64,000 bases of DNA from Pseudomonas sp. CCI4.2 (GTDB taxonomy: Bacteria; Pseudomonadota; Gammaproteobacteria; Pseudomonadales; Pseudomonadaceae): assembly GCF_034350045.1 (NCBI RefSeq), contig NZ_CP133781.1:2324001-2388000 (forward strand), read 5' to 3'. Under the pieces are notes generated by a model. The model was given only the letters and a program-made list of their open reading frames with translations. It ran no database searches and was not told where the DNA came from. Made by a program: the position numbers and the translations under genes. This document shows, one piece after another, positions 46,504 to 54,926 of the stretch (the first letter of the stretch is position 1; each line of letters starts with the position of its first letter).

Positions 46504-46566
46504 CTGTAGGGGCTAACGTGTTGGCGAAGGTCCTTCGCTTCTCGCAGCCTGCGGCAGCTCCTACAG
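46504..46566. repeat. REP-like inverted repeat after the small membrane protein gene
   Basis: CTGTAGGGGCTAACGTGTTG (46504-46523, continuing GCGAAGG) has the start of the GTAGGAGCC family, and ends in GCAGCTCCTACAG (46554-46566). The inner arms do not match well, so it looks like an imperfect or hybrid copy. It separates convergent genes. Confidence 0.6.
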
Positions 46567-46576
46567 ATTGTCTACA

Positions 46577-47674
46577 TCACACCACCTGCACATGGTTATC
46601 CCAAAGCCCTGCTGGCAGTTCGAGCGGTGTCGTTAAAATGGGTGTCTGGCGGCAGTCGTAAAACCGGCAACGTCCTTGCCCCGATGTAACCACAAAACCA
46701 TCCGCTACCGCCCCGACGCCAGCACAATCAGCCAAGGGCGCGTCGAGACGTATTTCACTGCTGTCCAAATCCCAGATAAAAAATCGATTACCGCGTGGTG
46801 CGCTGAGAGCAACCAAACGCAGTTCGCTGTGAATGGCAACGCTGGCGGTGTAGTGATTCATTGCCCGGCGCTGGTGATCGGCGACCGGGAATGCGACGAA
46901 GGGATTGCCGGGGCGTTTGATGGCCAGCAGCGCAGCACAATCCTGTGCGTCGCCCATGAACTGTTGACCAGAGACCACCGTGCCGTCGCTGGCGATGGCC
47001 AAATGTCGGATGCTGTTCATCGGTTGGCGCAGCGTCTCTTTGCTCAACAGCGCGCCGTCTCGCTGCATGAGCACCAGGCTGGGTTGCATGGCATTCAGGT
47101 TCATCTCGATCCGGCTTTCTGCCTCAGTTCGAATCCCGCCATTGGCAACGACCAAGGTTTCACCGTCTGGCATCCACGACACTTGGTGCGGGCCAATCCC
47201 GTGGGTCGACAGCTCACCGCTGTGTACAAGTCGCTCATTGACGAAACGGTAGACGCCCAGCACGCCGCGTCCCGGATCGGTGGTGTCATTTTCCGTGGCG
47301 TACAGCCAGTCGCCGTCTTTATGAATCGCGGCGTGGCCGTAAAAGTGCCGGTTCGGTAATGAGTTAATCGTTTGCAGCAGGCGCCCGTCACGCACGTCCA
47401 GGAGGTAGCTTTCCGTACCGGGCCTGCGCGCGACAAATAGCGCCAGCGGCAAATGGGGATGCTGGATGATGTCGTGACACCGTTGGCCAACCTGGGTGGC
47501 AAATACCTGTGTGCCGTTCAGGTGAAAACCCACGGCAAAGTGCTGGCCGTTGCTGTTGTCTCTTGCCGATAGCAGCAGTGGGGCGGACGCTTTATTCCGA
47601 AAGACGCTCCAGCCGCCGAGCGTGCAAACGCCCAGCAGCAAACTGCCCATGGCCAATGCCTGACGCCTCAACAT
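46577..47674 (-). CDS. DUF1513 beta-propeller-like periplasmic protein
   Basis: The 365-residue protein starts MLRRQALAMGSLLLGVCTLGG, a Tat/Sec-type signal with RRQ near the N-terminus. The remainder has repeats of a propeller (FYGHAAIHKDGDWLYATEND, GIGPHQVSWMPDGETLVVANGG, ...), the DUF1513 layout. The motif NGGIRT and HGIGPHQ are typical. It is the last gene in the imelysin/DUF1111 cluster; start ATG 47674 is one base after the imelysin-1 stop (TGA 47676). The longer ORF upstream is inside that gene. Confidence 0.83.
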   Translation of the reverse strand: MLRRQALAMGSLLLGVCTLGGWSVFRNKASAPLLLSARDNSNGQHFAVGFHLNGTQVFATQVGQRCHDIIQHPHLPLALFVARRPGTESYLLDVRDGRLLQTINSLPNRHFYGHAAIHKDGDWLYATENDTTDPGRGVLGVYRFVNERLVHSGELSTHGIGPHQVSWMPDGETLVVANGGIRTEAESRIEMNLNAMQPSLVLMQRDGALLSKETLRQPMNSIRHLAIASDGTVVSGQQFMGDAQDCAALLAIKRPGNPFVAFPVADHQRRAMNHYTASVAIHSELRLVALSAPRGNRFFIWDLDSSEIRLDAPLADCAGVGAVADGFVVTSGQGRCRFYDCRQTPILTTPLELPAGLWDNHVQVV

Positions 47675-47675
47675 G

Positions 47676-48749
47676 TCAGTCACCGTCGTTGGCGTTGAAG
47701 CCAAGTTGAATGCCCAGCGCTTTGGCCAAGTCACCTTCATGCAGGCGATGCAGTGTATTCAAGCTGTCGTAGAACGCATTGAGTTGCTGACGCCCGGCGT
47801 CGGTGGCGAGCAACGCTGTCAGCGGGGGTTGCAAGGCGGAAAGCTGCTTGCGGCTGATGGCATACGCGACGTCTATCCGATCTACGATGGGTTTTTGTCC
47901 AGCGGACAGCAAGCCACGCAAACCGTGATTATCCACGCCCTTCCAAACCGATTCAGCGCTGAGCAGACTGACTTCCAGGCTTTTCAAAGAGGACTGGCTG
48001 CGCCAAGAGTCGGCTTGGAACGGCTGGGGTATGCCTTTGCTCTGGCGACCCAACGGCGTGCCGAGTTTCTTCTTCAAACTGTCCAGTGCCGTGACCTGCA
48101 CGCTGAGCAACTCGGCAATGGCTTCGTGAGCGTCGGCGTAGCGTTGATTGGGAAACGTGCTCAGCTGCGCGAGCATGCCGTCTGCGCTGTTCCAACGACT
48201 GAGGATGTCTTCGGCGAGGCTTTTTTGTCGCTCTCCGATGGCGATCAGTAACGGGCAATACCGAGCTTTTTGTTCGGCATGGGTCATGTCGACCGTGGCG
48301 TCATAGAGAATGTATTCGTAGGCAGAGAGGCCTTGCACCACAACGCTGGCATTCTCTAGTGCCGCGGCGTTGATCTGCGGTTGGGCGGTCAATAACTGTT
48401 CAACCTGACGTCCGACCAAATTTTTCTTGTCCGGCCAGAACTGCACTTGCCAAGCCCGGTTGCCTTCAGCCAACGGTCCAATCAACAAGGGTTGTAATTC
48501 AGCCCAGGCATTTTGAGCCTGGAGGAAGTCGGCACGCGCAGTCTCAAGTTCAGCGTTGCCCTGGCAGAATGCCAAGGCGCTGATTGCTAACTGTCGGTCG
48601 GCGTCGACCCAGCGGCTGTAGGTTGGGAGGATCACGTGTTTAGCGATAGCGGCGGAGGTCACCGCCTGTGGATTTTGCGGCGAGCAACCCGCTGAAGTGA
48701 ACGCCGTGAGGGTGGCAAGGGCAGTGAGCAACAATGTGGGGCGGAACAT
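47676..48749 (-). CDS. Imelysin-family lipoprotein (motif-divergent)
   Basis: The 357-residue lipoprotein (lipobox SAGC, Cys about 21) has an imelysin/peptidase M75 fold, all alpha-helical. The GxHxxE motif of imelysins appears as GLSAYE near residue 135 (QGLSAYEYILYD): the Gly and Glu are kept, but His is Ser. Metal or protease-like chemistry may thus be lost or altered. It lies between the di-haem protein gene and the DUF1513 gene. Family proteins such as EfeO and Algp7 bind metals; the partner is not known here. Confidence 0.85.
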   Translation of the reverse strand: MFRPTLLLTALATLTAFTSAGCSPQNPQAVTSAAIAKHVILPTYSRWVDADRQLAISALAFCQGNAELETARADFLQAQNAWAELQPLLIGPLAEGNRAWQVQFWPDKKNLVGRQVEQLLTAQPQINAAALENASVVVQGLSAYEYILYDATVDMTHAEQKARYCPLLIAIGERQKSLAEDILSRWNSADGMLAQLSTFPNQRYADAHEAIAELLSVQVTALDSLKKKLGTPLGRQSKGIPQPFQADSWRSQSSLKSLEVSLLSAESVWKGVDNHGLRGLLSAGQKPIVDRIDVAYAISRKQLSALQPPLTALLATDAGRQQLNAFYDSLNTLHRLHEGDLAKALGIQLGFNANDGD

Positions 48750-48778
48750 GTCCGTCTCCTATTAAAAAAATTTTATGG

Positions 48779-48836
48779 CTGTAGGAGCGGCCGCCACGTC
48801 TTCGATACCGGGCCATCGCGAGCAAGCCCGCTCAGA
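48779..48836. repeat. REP-like element between imelysin and di-haem genes
   Basis: CTGTAGGAGCGGCCGCCACG (48779-48798) and ATCGCGAGCAAGCCCGCTC (48816-48834) belong to the GTAGGAGCG family. The gap is otherwise without a gene. Confidence 0.65.
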
Positions 48837-48853
48837 CGACCTCATTCAACGCA

Positions 48854-50266
48854 TCAAAGTGAGTTCAAAAAGGCCAACAACGCATCGCGCTGCGTGCTGT
48901 CAAACCCGAGTACATGCTGTTGTGCGGCCTGTGCTTCGCCGCCATGCCAGAGCACCGCTTCAAGCAAGTTGCGAGCGCGACCGTCGTGTAGAAACTGGGT
49001 ATGGCCGCTGACGGTTTGGGTCAGGCCGATACCCCATAGCGGCGGCGTACGCCAATCTCGTCCCGAGGCCCGAAATTCACTGCGGTGATCCGCCAACCCT
49101 TCGCCCATGTCATGCAGCAGTAAATCGCTGTAGGGGCGAATCACTTGGTTGGCCAACTCCGGTTCCGCAGCGTCGGCACGGGTGGTGAATTGAGGTGAAT
49201 GGCACTGCTGACAGCCGGCCTGATAGAACAGGTTTTTCCCGGCCAGTACCGATGGGTTATCCACGTCTCTTCGCGCAGGAACCCCGAGGTTGCGGCTGTA
49301 AAACAACACCAGGCGCTGGATGTTGTCGCTGACCTCGGGTTCGCCGCCATGGGCTGCGTTGCGGCAGTCGGTTTGCGTGACGGTGCAGTCGTCGGCGGCT
49401 TTAAGCCCGGTGGTCAGGCCCATGTCGCCAGAGAAGGCATGGGCGTTTTGCTGATCAAGGTTGGGTTGGCCGGCTTTCCAGCCGAAACGTCCGAGGACAA
49501 GGTTTTGTTGCGCGTCGTCCCACACCCAATTGGCACGTCCCGCGATGCCGTTTCCGGCAGTGTCATGGGGATCGGCCTGGGCCAAAATCGCTTCCTCGGG
49601 AATGGCTTCCAGCAGACCCAGCCCAATCATTGGCGGCGCAATGCGTGCGGAGAATTGTGTCTGCGGGTGCATCGGCCCGTAGCCAAGGTCAGTGATGTGT
49701 AGCGTCGGCTTGCGCAACTTGACCTGTGTTCCGTCGGTGAACATGACGGGCAACTCTTCGTAAGTAACCCGAACCTTGCCTTCAGGTATGACGCCGGGGA
49801 TGGCCATGTCTTGCAGTTGCCCACCGTACACCGGCTCGGGCAGCACGCCGGTTCGTTCGATGGCACTCGCAAACGCGGGGTCATGAGGGATCGATAAACG
49901 CACCAGCATCGACACGGCATTGACCGCACCCGGCGCGGGCGGGTGGCCGCGACCGTCTTTAATGTGGCAATTCTGACAGGCGTTGGTATTAAAAAGCGGG
50001 CCTAGGCCATCACGCGCCGAAGTGGTCGACGGTGCAATCACCCAAGGACTACGAAAGAAGCTGTTGCCGACACTGAAGTCCAGGCGCCGTAGCGGAGACA
50101 GATTGGCGGACGGCATGGAGAAGGCATTTCGGTCGGTTTTTTTTACCGTAGCGCTTCCGCCCGACAACGCTTCGCCCGGTTCCGCGTGGGTGAAACGCGG
50201 AGCGTCGTCGCAGGCACTCAACAGAATGGCGAGAGTGGAGGGCAGAAGGGGGCGTAACGAAAACAT
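48854..50266 (-). CDS. Di-haem DUF1111 lipoprotein, putative thiol oxidoreductase
   Basis: The 470-residue lipoprotein (lipobox LLSAC) has two c-type haem motifs, CQNCH (about residue 98) and CQQCH (about 353), in a DUF1111/MauG-like di-haem layout. A conserved GRFGWKAGQPNLDQQNAHAFSGDMG and TPPLWGIGLTQTVSGH follow. The family is annotated as di-haem peroxidase or thiol oxidoreductase, but the reaction is not proven. The two imelysins on either side and this gene form a recurrent periplasmic set, often iron- or copper-linked in Pseudomonas. Confidence 0.88.
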   Translation of the reverse strand: MFSLRPLLPSTLAILLSACDDAPRFTHAEPGEALSGGSATVKKTDRNAFSMPSANLSPLRRLDFSVGNSFFRSPWVIAPSTTSARDGLGPLFNTNACQNCHIKDGRGHPPAPGAVNAVSMLVRLSIPHDPAFASAIERTGVLPEPVYGGQLQDMAIPGVIPEGKVRVTYEELPVMFTDGTQVKLRKPTLHITDLGYGPMHPQTQFSARIAPPMIGLGLLEAIPEEAILAQADPHDTAGNGIAGRANWVWDDAQQNLVLGRFGWKAGQPNLDQQNAHAFSGDMGLTTGLKAADDCTVTQTDCRNAAHGGEPEVSDNIQRLVLFYSRNLGVPARRDVDNPSVLAGKNLFYQAGCQQCHSPQFTTRADAAEPELANQVIRPYSDLLLHDMGEGLADHRSEFRASGRDWRTPPLWGIGLTQTVSGHTQFLHDGRARNLLEAVLWHGGEAQAAQQHVLGFDSTQRDALLAFLNSL

Positions 50267-50333
50267 ACATGTCCTGTGAGAGGTAGGGTGCTCATAAGCA
50301 CCGCATAGCCCTTTGAATTATTGGTCTTTAAAT

Positions 50334-50465
50334 TGTAGGAGCGCGCTTGCCCTCGATGGATCGCGAAGCGGTCCCAAAAGGCTGACTCGGTTCTAGCTCA
50401 AAGACTCGAGTCGCTGGTTTTACGACTGCTGGGCAGCCGATCGCGGGCAAGCGCGCTGCCACAGA
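50334..50465. repeat. REP-like pair between imelysin-2 and di-haem genes
   Basis: TGTAGGAGCGCGCTTGCCCT (50334-50353) is inverted with GCGGGCAAGCGCGCTGCCACA (from 50443) about 85 bp further on. The core GAGCGCGCTTGCCC/GGGCAAGCGCGCT is near-perfect. It looks like two facing copies, a REPIN-like arrangement. Confidence 0.72.
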
Positions 50466-50469
50466 TCTA

Positions 50470-51798
50470 TTAAAACGAATGCTCAGCGTTATCCGGGTTC
50501 AGGTCAGTGATGCCCAAGCGGCTAGCCACGTGTTCAATCGCGCCGGTCTGGGTGACCAGCGAAGCAATAGCGTCGCGTACCACCTGATTGCCTTCTGTGT
50601 TGCCCGGCGCGATCAGTTGGTCGAAGTGCTCGCCGCGATTGGCCCGATCAACGATCACTTGCAGCTTCGCCTGGGTGCCATTCAGGTCAGACTTGAGCTT
50701 TGCGTCAGTGGCGACGTCGATCTTGGCGACCAATGACGACAAGCTTGGTCCGCTGATTTTTTGGCCGTCCACCCGGGTGTACTCACCCAAGTAAACGTTA
50801 CGAATGCCCAAACCGTTGTAGTAGTGGGAGTGATGAGTGTTGTCACTAAAACAGTCGTGCTCGTCTTCGCTTGAGTGGGCCTCCAGTGCAACTTTCATCC
50901 GTTCACCGGCCAGTTCCCCAAGGGACAGGCTGCCCATGCCGAACAGCATTTTGCGCAGGCCGTTTTCGCCCGGTTCAGCTTCCAGCTTGGCACGGTAGTT
51001 ATCGGCGACGCCGGGCTTCCAGTTGTGGACCATGTCCTCCAGGTCGGTAACCAGCAGATCAGTCACCGCTTTGAGGTATTCACGGCGACGGTCGTTATTG
51101 CCTCCGGTAGCGCCGGGACCCTCGATGTAATCGGTAGGCGGGCGTTCGCCAGCGCCGGCGTCGGTGCCGTTCAGGTCTTGGCCCCAGAGCAGGAACTCGA
51201 TAGCGTGATAACCCGTGGCAACGTTGGCCTCCGAGCCGCCTAGCTCATTCAGGCTGGCGAGTGTTTGAGGGCTTATTTCTTTGACGTCGATGGTGTCTTC
51301 GCCGAGCTGAATCTGTGGGTTGGCGATGATGTTGGCGGTCGCGCCCGGATTGCCCAAAGCTGATTGGTAATCGCTGGCCACGTAATCAATCAGCCCCTCA
51401 TCCAGCGGCCAGGCATTAACTTGGCCTTCCCAGTCGTCGATGACGGTATTGCCAAAGCGAAACACCTCAGTCTGCATATAGGGCACGCGGGCTGCGACCC
51501 ATGCATCGCGGGCAGCTTTGAGGGTTTTGTCGTTGGGCTTGGCCAGGAAGTGATCGACTGAAGTACGCAGGGTTTTGGCGGTGGATTCGGCATCGCTAAA
51601 TACCGCAAAGATCATGTTCGTGTAGTTAGCGACGACCGCCTTGGCAGCCGCGTTGTCGAGTGGGCCCGCAGCGGCTGAGCTTGCAGGGGCGTTAACCGGA
51701 GAAGATGCTTTTGCAGAAGCAACCTTGCCTTCGCCACAGCCAGCGAGAGAGACAGCGATGGCCAGCAGACTAGCTGTTGCCAGGGGCATACGAATCAT
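50470..51798 (-). CDS. Imelysin (M75) lipoprotein, IcmP-like
   Basis: The 442-residue lipoprotein (lipobox LAGC near 20; Ala/Ser-rich linker to about 45) keeps the intact GxHxxE motif: GYHAIEFLLWG near residue 197. It also has WEGQVNAWPLDEGLIDYV and LGIRNVYLGEYTRVDG. The closest named relative I know is P. aeruginosa IcmP (insulin-cleaving metalloproteinase, PA4370). His-rich SSEDEHDCFSDNTHHSHYYNG could bind metal. It begins the cluster; I found no clear Fur box in the 170 bp upstream. Confidence 0.88.
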   Translation of the reverse strand: MIRMPLATASLLAIAVSLAGCGEGKVASAKASSPVNAPASSAAAGPLDNAAAKAVVANYTNMIFAVFSDAESTAKTLRTSVDHFLAKPNDKTLKAARDAWVAARVPYMQTEVFRFGNTVIDDWEGQVNAWPLDEGLIDYVASDYQSALGNPGATANIIANPQIQLGEDTIDVKEISPQTLASLNELGGSEANVATGYHAIEFLLWGQDLNGTDAGAGERPPTDYIEGPGATGGNNDRRREYLKAVTDLLVTDLEDMVHNWKPGVADNYRAKLEAEPGENGLRKMLFGMGSLSLGELAGERMKVALEAHSSEDEHDCFSDNTHHSHYYNGLGIRNVYLGEYTRVDGQKISGPSLSSLVAKIDVATDAKLKSDLNGTQAKLQVIVDRANRGEHFDQLIAPGNTEGNQVVRDAIASLVTQTGAIEHVASRLGITDLNPDNAEHSF

Positions 51799-51926
51799 GA
51801 CGAAATCCTGCGTCGGAAGAGAATAGAACGCGTTAGCACTTATAAAAGCTGCGTCATGATGCGAAAGATATGCAGTTAGCGTAAGGGGAAGAGGGGCAAA
51901 AATTGGTTACATGTCATTTCACGATG

Positions 51927-51955
51927 TAACCGCCAGCTGGGATCGCTGGCGGTTA
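51927..51955. other. Perfect 11-bp hairpin downstream of bifA
   Basis: TAACCGCCAGC (51927-51937) and GCTGGCGGTTA (51945-51955) are exactly complementary around TGGGATC, 16 bp after the bifA stop. There is no T tract on either side, so it may be a terminator of weak intrinsic type or an RNA end-protector. Confidence 0.7.
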
Positions 51956-51971
51956 GCGGGGGCGTTTTGCG

Positions 51972-54023
51972 TTATATCAATGCTTCGTGAATGCGTTGCG
52001 CTTGCTTGAGATACGCCAGTAATTCCCGGGCGGGCAGCGGTTTGCTGTAGAGATAGCCCTGACCTTCGTGGCAGCCCTCGGAAATGATGTAAGCCTCTTG
52101 TTCTGGGGTCTCCACACCTTCAGCGATCACCTGCATGCCGAGGCTTTTGCCCAGTTGAATGATGGCCCGAACGATGGTCGCATCGTCGTCATCATCGATC
52201 AGGTCTTGCACGAAGCTCTTGTCGATTTTGATCTTGTCCAGCGGCAAGCTCTTGAGGTAACTCAGGGAGGAATAACCGGTACCAAAGTCATCGATGGCGA
52301 TCAGTGCGCCGGAGCGACGCAAGCTCAGCAGGTGTTGAGCGGCGGTGCTGATGTCTTCCATCAGGCCGGTCTCGGTGACTTCCAATTCCAGGCTGCGTGG
52401 CGGCAAACGGTAGATTTGCAGCAGGTTATTGACCACCCGTGGCAGCTCGGCGTGGTGCAATTGCACGGTGGACAGGTTGACGGCCATGCGCAGGTCGCTG
52501 AAACCTTGGTCATGCCATTCACGCAATTGCCGGCAAGCTTGATCAAGTACCCATTCACCAATCGCGATAATCGTACCGTTTTGCTCAGCCAGCGGGATGA
52601 ACAGGTCCGGCGGCACCAGACCGTGTTCCGGGTGTTGCCAGCGCAACAGCGCTTCAACGCCCACCACGCGGTTGTCGCGATAGCTGATCTGGGGTTGATA
52701 CACCAAGTACAACTGGTCGCGTGACAAGGCATCGCGCAGGTCTTTTTCTAGTTCACGGCGGCGACGCATTTCGCTGTCGACGCTGGCGATGTAGAACTGA
52801 TAGCGGTTGCGCGAACGAGACTTGGCCAAGGTCATGGTCTGCTCGGCTTTCTGCAACAGCTTCTCGGTGCTGTCGCCGTCTTCCGGGAACAGTGTGATGC
52901 CGATCGTGGCACGCAGGCGAATTTCCTGCAGGTCCAGGGCAAAGGGTGCTTCGAGGTCGTCGAGAATGTTCTGCGCCAACTCAGCCGCCTCATAGGGCTG
53001 CTCAATATCGGCCTGCACCAGCGCGAACTGGTCGCCGCCGAGACGCGCCAAGGCCCCCAGGCGTCCGCTGTGGCCGCGTAAACGGTCGGCCAGGGCCAGC
53101 AATAATTGGTCACCGGTTTGGTAGCTGAATTGTTCGTTGATGCCTTTGAAGTCGTCCAGGCCGACACACAATACGGCGACGCGTCGTTGCAAGCGGCCGG
53201 CATCAATAAGAATCTTGTCCAGTTGTTGTTGGAATTGCTGGCGGTTGGGCAGTCCAGTAAGGAAGTCGTACTGCGCCATACGCAACAGGCTGTTTTCAGC
53301 CTCGTGACGTAGATGGGTGTTGCGCTCAATGGATGCCAAGAGCTGGTTCGCAGTATTGACCCAAACGCCCAGTTCGTTTTTTTCATGGCCTTTGAGCAGC
53401 GGCAATTGGTGCTCGCTGGGTCGATCTGGATTGATGTTAGTCAGGTGTTCGATGATTTTCGACAGCGGTTTGGTGAGCAGCCAGTGATAGACCAAGTACA
53501 GCACTAAGCCCATGGCCAGGGCGCGCAATACGCCGGAAATAAAGATGATCACCGAGCTGACAATGAAGCTCTCGCCATAGGTCGCGGTGTCGAGGGTGAT
53601 ACGTAGGTCGCCGTAATACTCGCTGTAGGGACCGTGACCCACCAACTGGGTGTTGAAGCTGCGCTCTTGGCCGAGAATTGGATCGGTGAGCCAACGGGTC
53701 GGGGTTTTGCGCAAATCTCTGGATTTTTCCGCGAGCATGGTTTCGTTGGGATGGCCGATGGACGCCATGCGCACGGCATCGTCCTGAAATAGGCCTTCGA
53801 TGACCTGCATGCCCATCTCGCGGTCCAGGCTATAGACCGCCTGGGTCGAGGGGTCGCGGAACATATCGAGAATGCGCTCAGCATCGTGAGCGACGGCTTG
53901 CCGTGTCTTATAGGCGTCGAAGACGATTTGCGCACAGCTCAATACCACCCCTACGATCAGCGCCGAAAGCAGTACCACCCGAAGCAATTTCACCGACAGG
54001 CTGTTTTTAAGTTCCAGCTTCAA
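51972..54023 (-). CDS. bifA: BifA, cyclic-di-GMP phosphodiesterase (GGDQF-EAL)
   Basis: The 683-residue inner-membrane protein has two transmembrane helices (about 11-35 and 155-180), a periplasmic sensor in between, a HAMP-like part, a GGDEF domain with GGDQF near 339, and an EAL domain with EALLRW near 475, ending in the usual EGVETPEQ. GGDQF is the substitution described for P. aeruginosa BifA, where GGDEF is inactive as cyclase and EAL breaks down cyclic-di-GMP. Start: TTG 54023 (KLELKNSLSVKLLRVVLL), with AAGGA 7 bp upstream, matches BifA; the ATG at 54110 adds 29 non-homologous residues. Confidence 0.92.
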   Translation of the reverse strand: MKLELKNSLSVKLLRVVLLSALIVGVVLSCAQIVFDAYKTRQAVAHDAERILDMFRDPSTQAVYSLDREMGMQVIEGLFQDDAVRMASIGHPNETMLAEKSRDLRKTPTRWLTDPILGQERSFNTQLVGHGPYSEYYGDLRITLDTATYGESFIVSSVIIFISGVLRALAMGLVLYLVYHWLLTKPLSKIIEHLTNINPDRPSEHQLPLLKGHEKNELGVWVNTANQLLASIERNTHLRHEAENSLLRMAQYDFLTGLPNRQQFQQQLDKILIDAGRLQRRVAVLCVGLDDFKGINEQFSYQTGDQLLLALADRLRGHSGRLGALARLGGDQFALVQADIEQPYEAAELAQNILDDLEAPFALDLQEIRLRATIGITLFPEDGDSTEKLLQKAEQTMTLAKSRSRNRYQFYIASVDSEMRRRRELEKDLRDALSRDQLYLVYQPQISYRDNRVVGVEALLRWQHPEHGLVPPDLFIPLAEQNGTIIAIGEWVLDQACRQLREWHDQGFSDLRMAVNLSTVQLHHAELPRVVNNLLQIYRLPPRSLELEVTETGLMEDISTAAQHLLSLRRSGALIAIDDFGTGYSSLSYLKSLPLDKIKIDKSFVQDLIDDDDDATIVRAIIQLGKSLGMQVIAEGVETPEQEAYIISEGCHEGQGYLYSKPLPARELLAYLKQAQRIHEALI

Positions 54024-54329
54024 ATGGTTATTCCTTAATCCGTGCTGGGAGCGCGACCATCTAGGCGTTGGCAAACAGGACCTGCTCGTCAAAGCGGGCT
54101 TCGCAGCCAAATGGCTCAGTAGGCGAATGCCGCTATGACGCCGTTCAGAAAACCGGGATCAGGCTGTATCTACTATGTCGGTCAGGTGTCTAGGGAACTT
54201 TAGAGCGGTTGCACGAAATCGTTCAAACTTTGGTATTAGTGCGCTTTTGCAGCCAGACAATAAAGGAAAGAGATAAGTTCAGGCGAAAAAAAACCCGGGG
54301 TTAGCCGGGTTTCTTAATGGACGCGTAGC
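54024..54329. other. Spacer between bifA and sodB
   Basis: These 306 bp hold the bifA ribosome-binding site, its likely promoter and the sodB terminator (54286-54312). A possible -35, TTGAAC (minus strand, complement of 54211-54216 region), is followed about 17 bp on by an AT-poor -10; I cannot fix it. No gene seen. Confidence 0.35.
54286..54312 (-). terminator. Rho-independent terminator of sodB
   Basis: On the minus strand AAACCCGG and CCGGGTTT (54305-54312 and 54291-54298) form an 8-bp stem around GGTTAG (plus-strand reading), followed by a U run (A run 54286-54293 on the plus strand). Confidence 0.9.
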
Positions 54330-54926
54330 TTAAGCAGTGAAGGCGTGACCTTCGAACTGCTCAGAAACGAACTTCCAGTTGACCAGATTCCAGAACGCTT
54401 CCACGTATTTCGGGCGCACGTTGCGGTAGTCGATGTAGTAAGCGTGTTCCCAAACGTCGCAGGTCAGTAGCGGGGTGTCGCCACTGGTCAGCGGGTTGCC
54501 GGCGCCGATGGTGCTGGCCAGGGCCAGGGAGCCGTCAGCTTTTTTCACCAGCCAGCCCCAGCCGGAACCGAAGGTGCCGATGGAGGTTTTGCTGAACTCT
54601 TCTTTGAACTTGTCAAAGGAACCGAACTTAGCGGTGATGGCATCCGCCAAAGCACCGGTAGGTTCGCCGCCAGCGTTTGGCGCCAGGCAGTTCCAGTAGA
54701 AGGTATGGTTCCAGACCTGAGCGGCGTTGTTGAAAATGCCACCCGAAGAACTCTTGACGATTTCTTCCAGGGTTTTGCCTTCGAACTCGGTGCCTGGCAC
54801 CAGGTTGTTCAGGTTCACGACATAGGTGTTGTGGTGCTTGTCGTGGTGGAATTCCAGGGTTTCACGCGAAATGTGCGGCTGCAGAGCATCGTGTGCGTAG
54901 GGCAGCGCTGGCAATTCAAAAGCCAT
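54330..54926 (-). CDS. sodB: SodB, iron superoxide dismutase
   Basis: The 198-residue enzyme removes superoxide in the cytoplasm. Metal ligands fit FeSOD: His27 ([13 protein letters not shown]), His74 (WNHTFYW), Asp157 and His161 ([13 protein letters not shown]). The QVWNHTFYW...NAGGEPTG and FGSGWGWLV segments are typical of the iron form. ATG 54926 is preceded by TAGGAG; the upstream 67 codons are not coding. Its position beside bifA and argO matches P. aeruginosa. Confidence 0.97.
   Translation of the reverse strand: MAFELPALPYAHDALQPHISRETLEFHHDKHHNTYVVNLNNLVPGTEFEGKTLEEIVKSSSGGIFNNAAQVWNHTFYWNCLAPNAGGEPTGALADAITAKFGSFDKFKEEFSKTSIGTFGSGWGWLVKKADGSLALASTIGAGNPLTSGDTPLLTCDVWEHAYYIDYRNVRPKYVEAFWNLVNWKFVSEQFEGHAFTA

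Noticed and set aside
51799..51900. Fur box upstream of the imelysin cluster
   Set aside because: I looked for the 19-bp GATAATGATAATCATTATC pattern on both strands and found no acceptable match.
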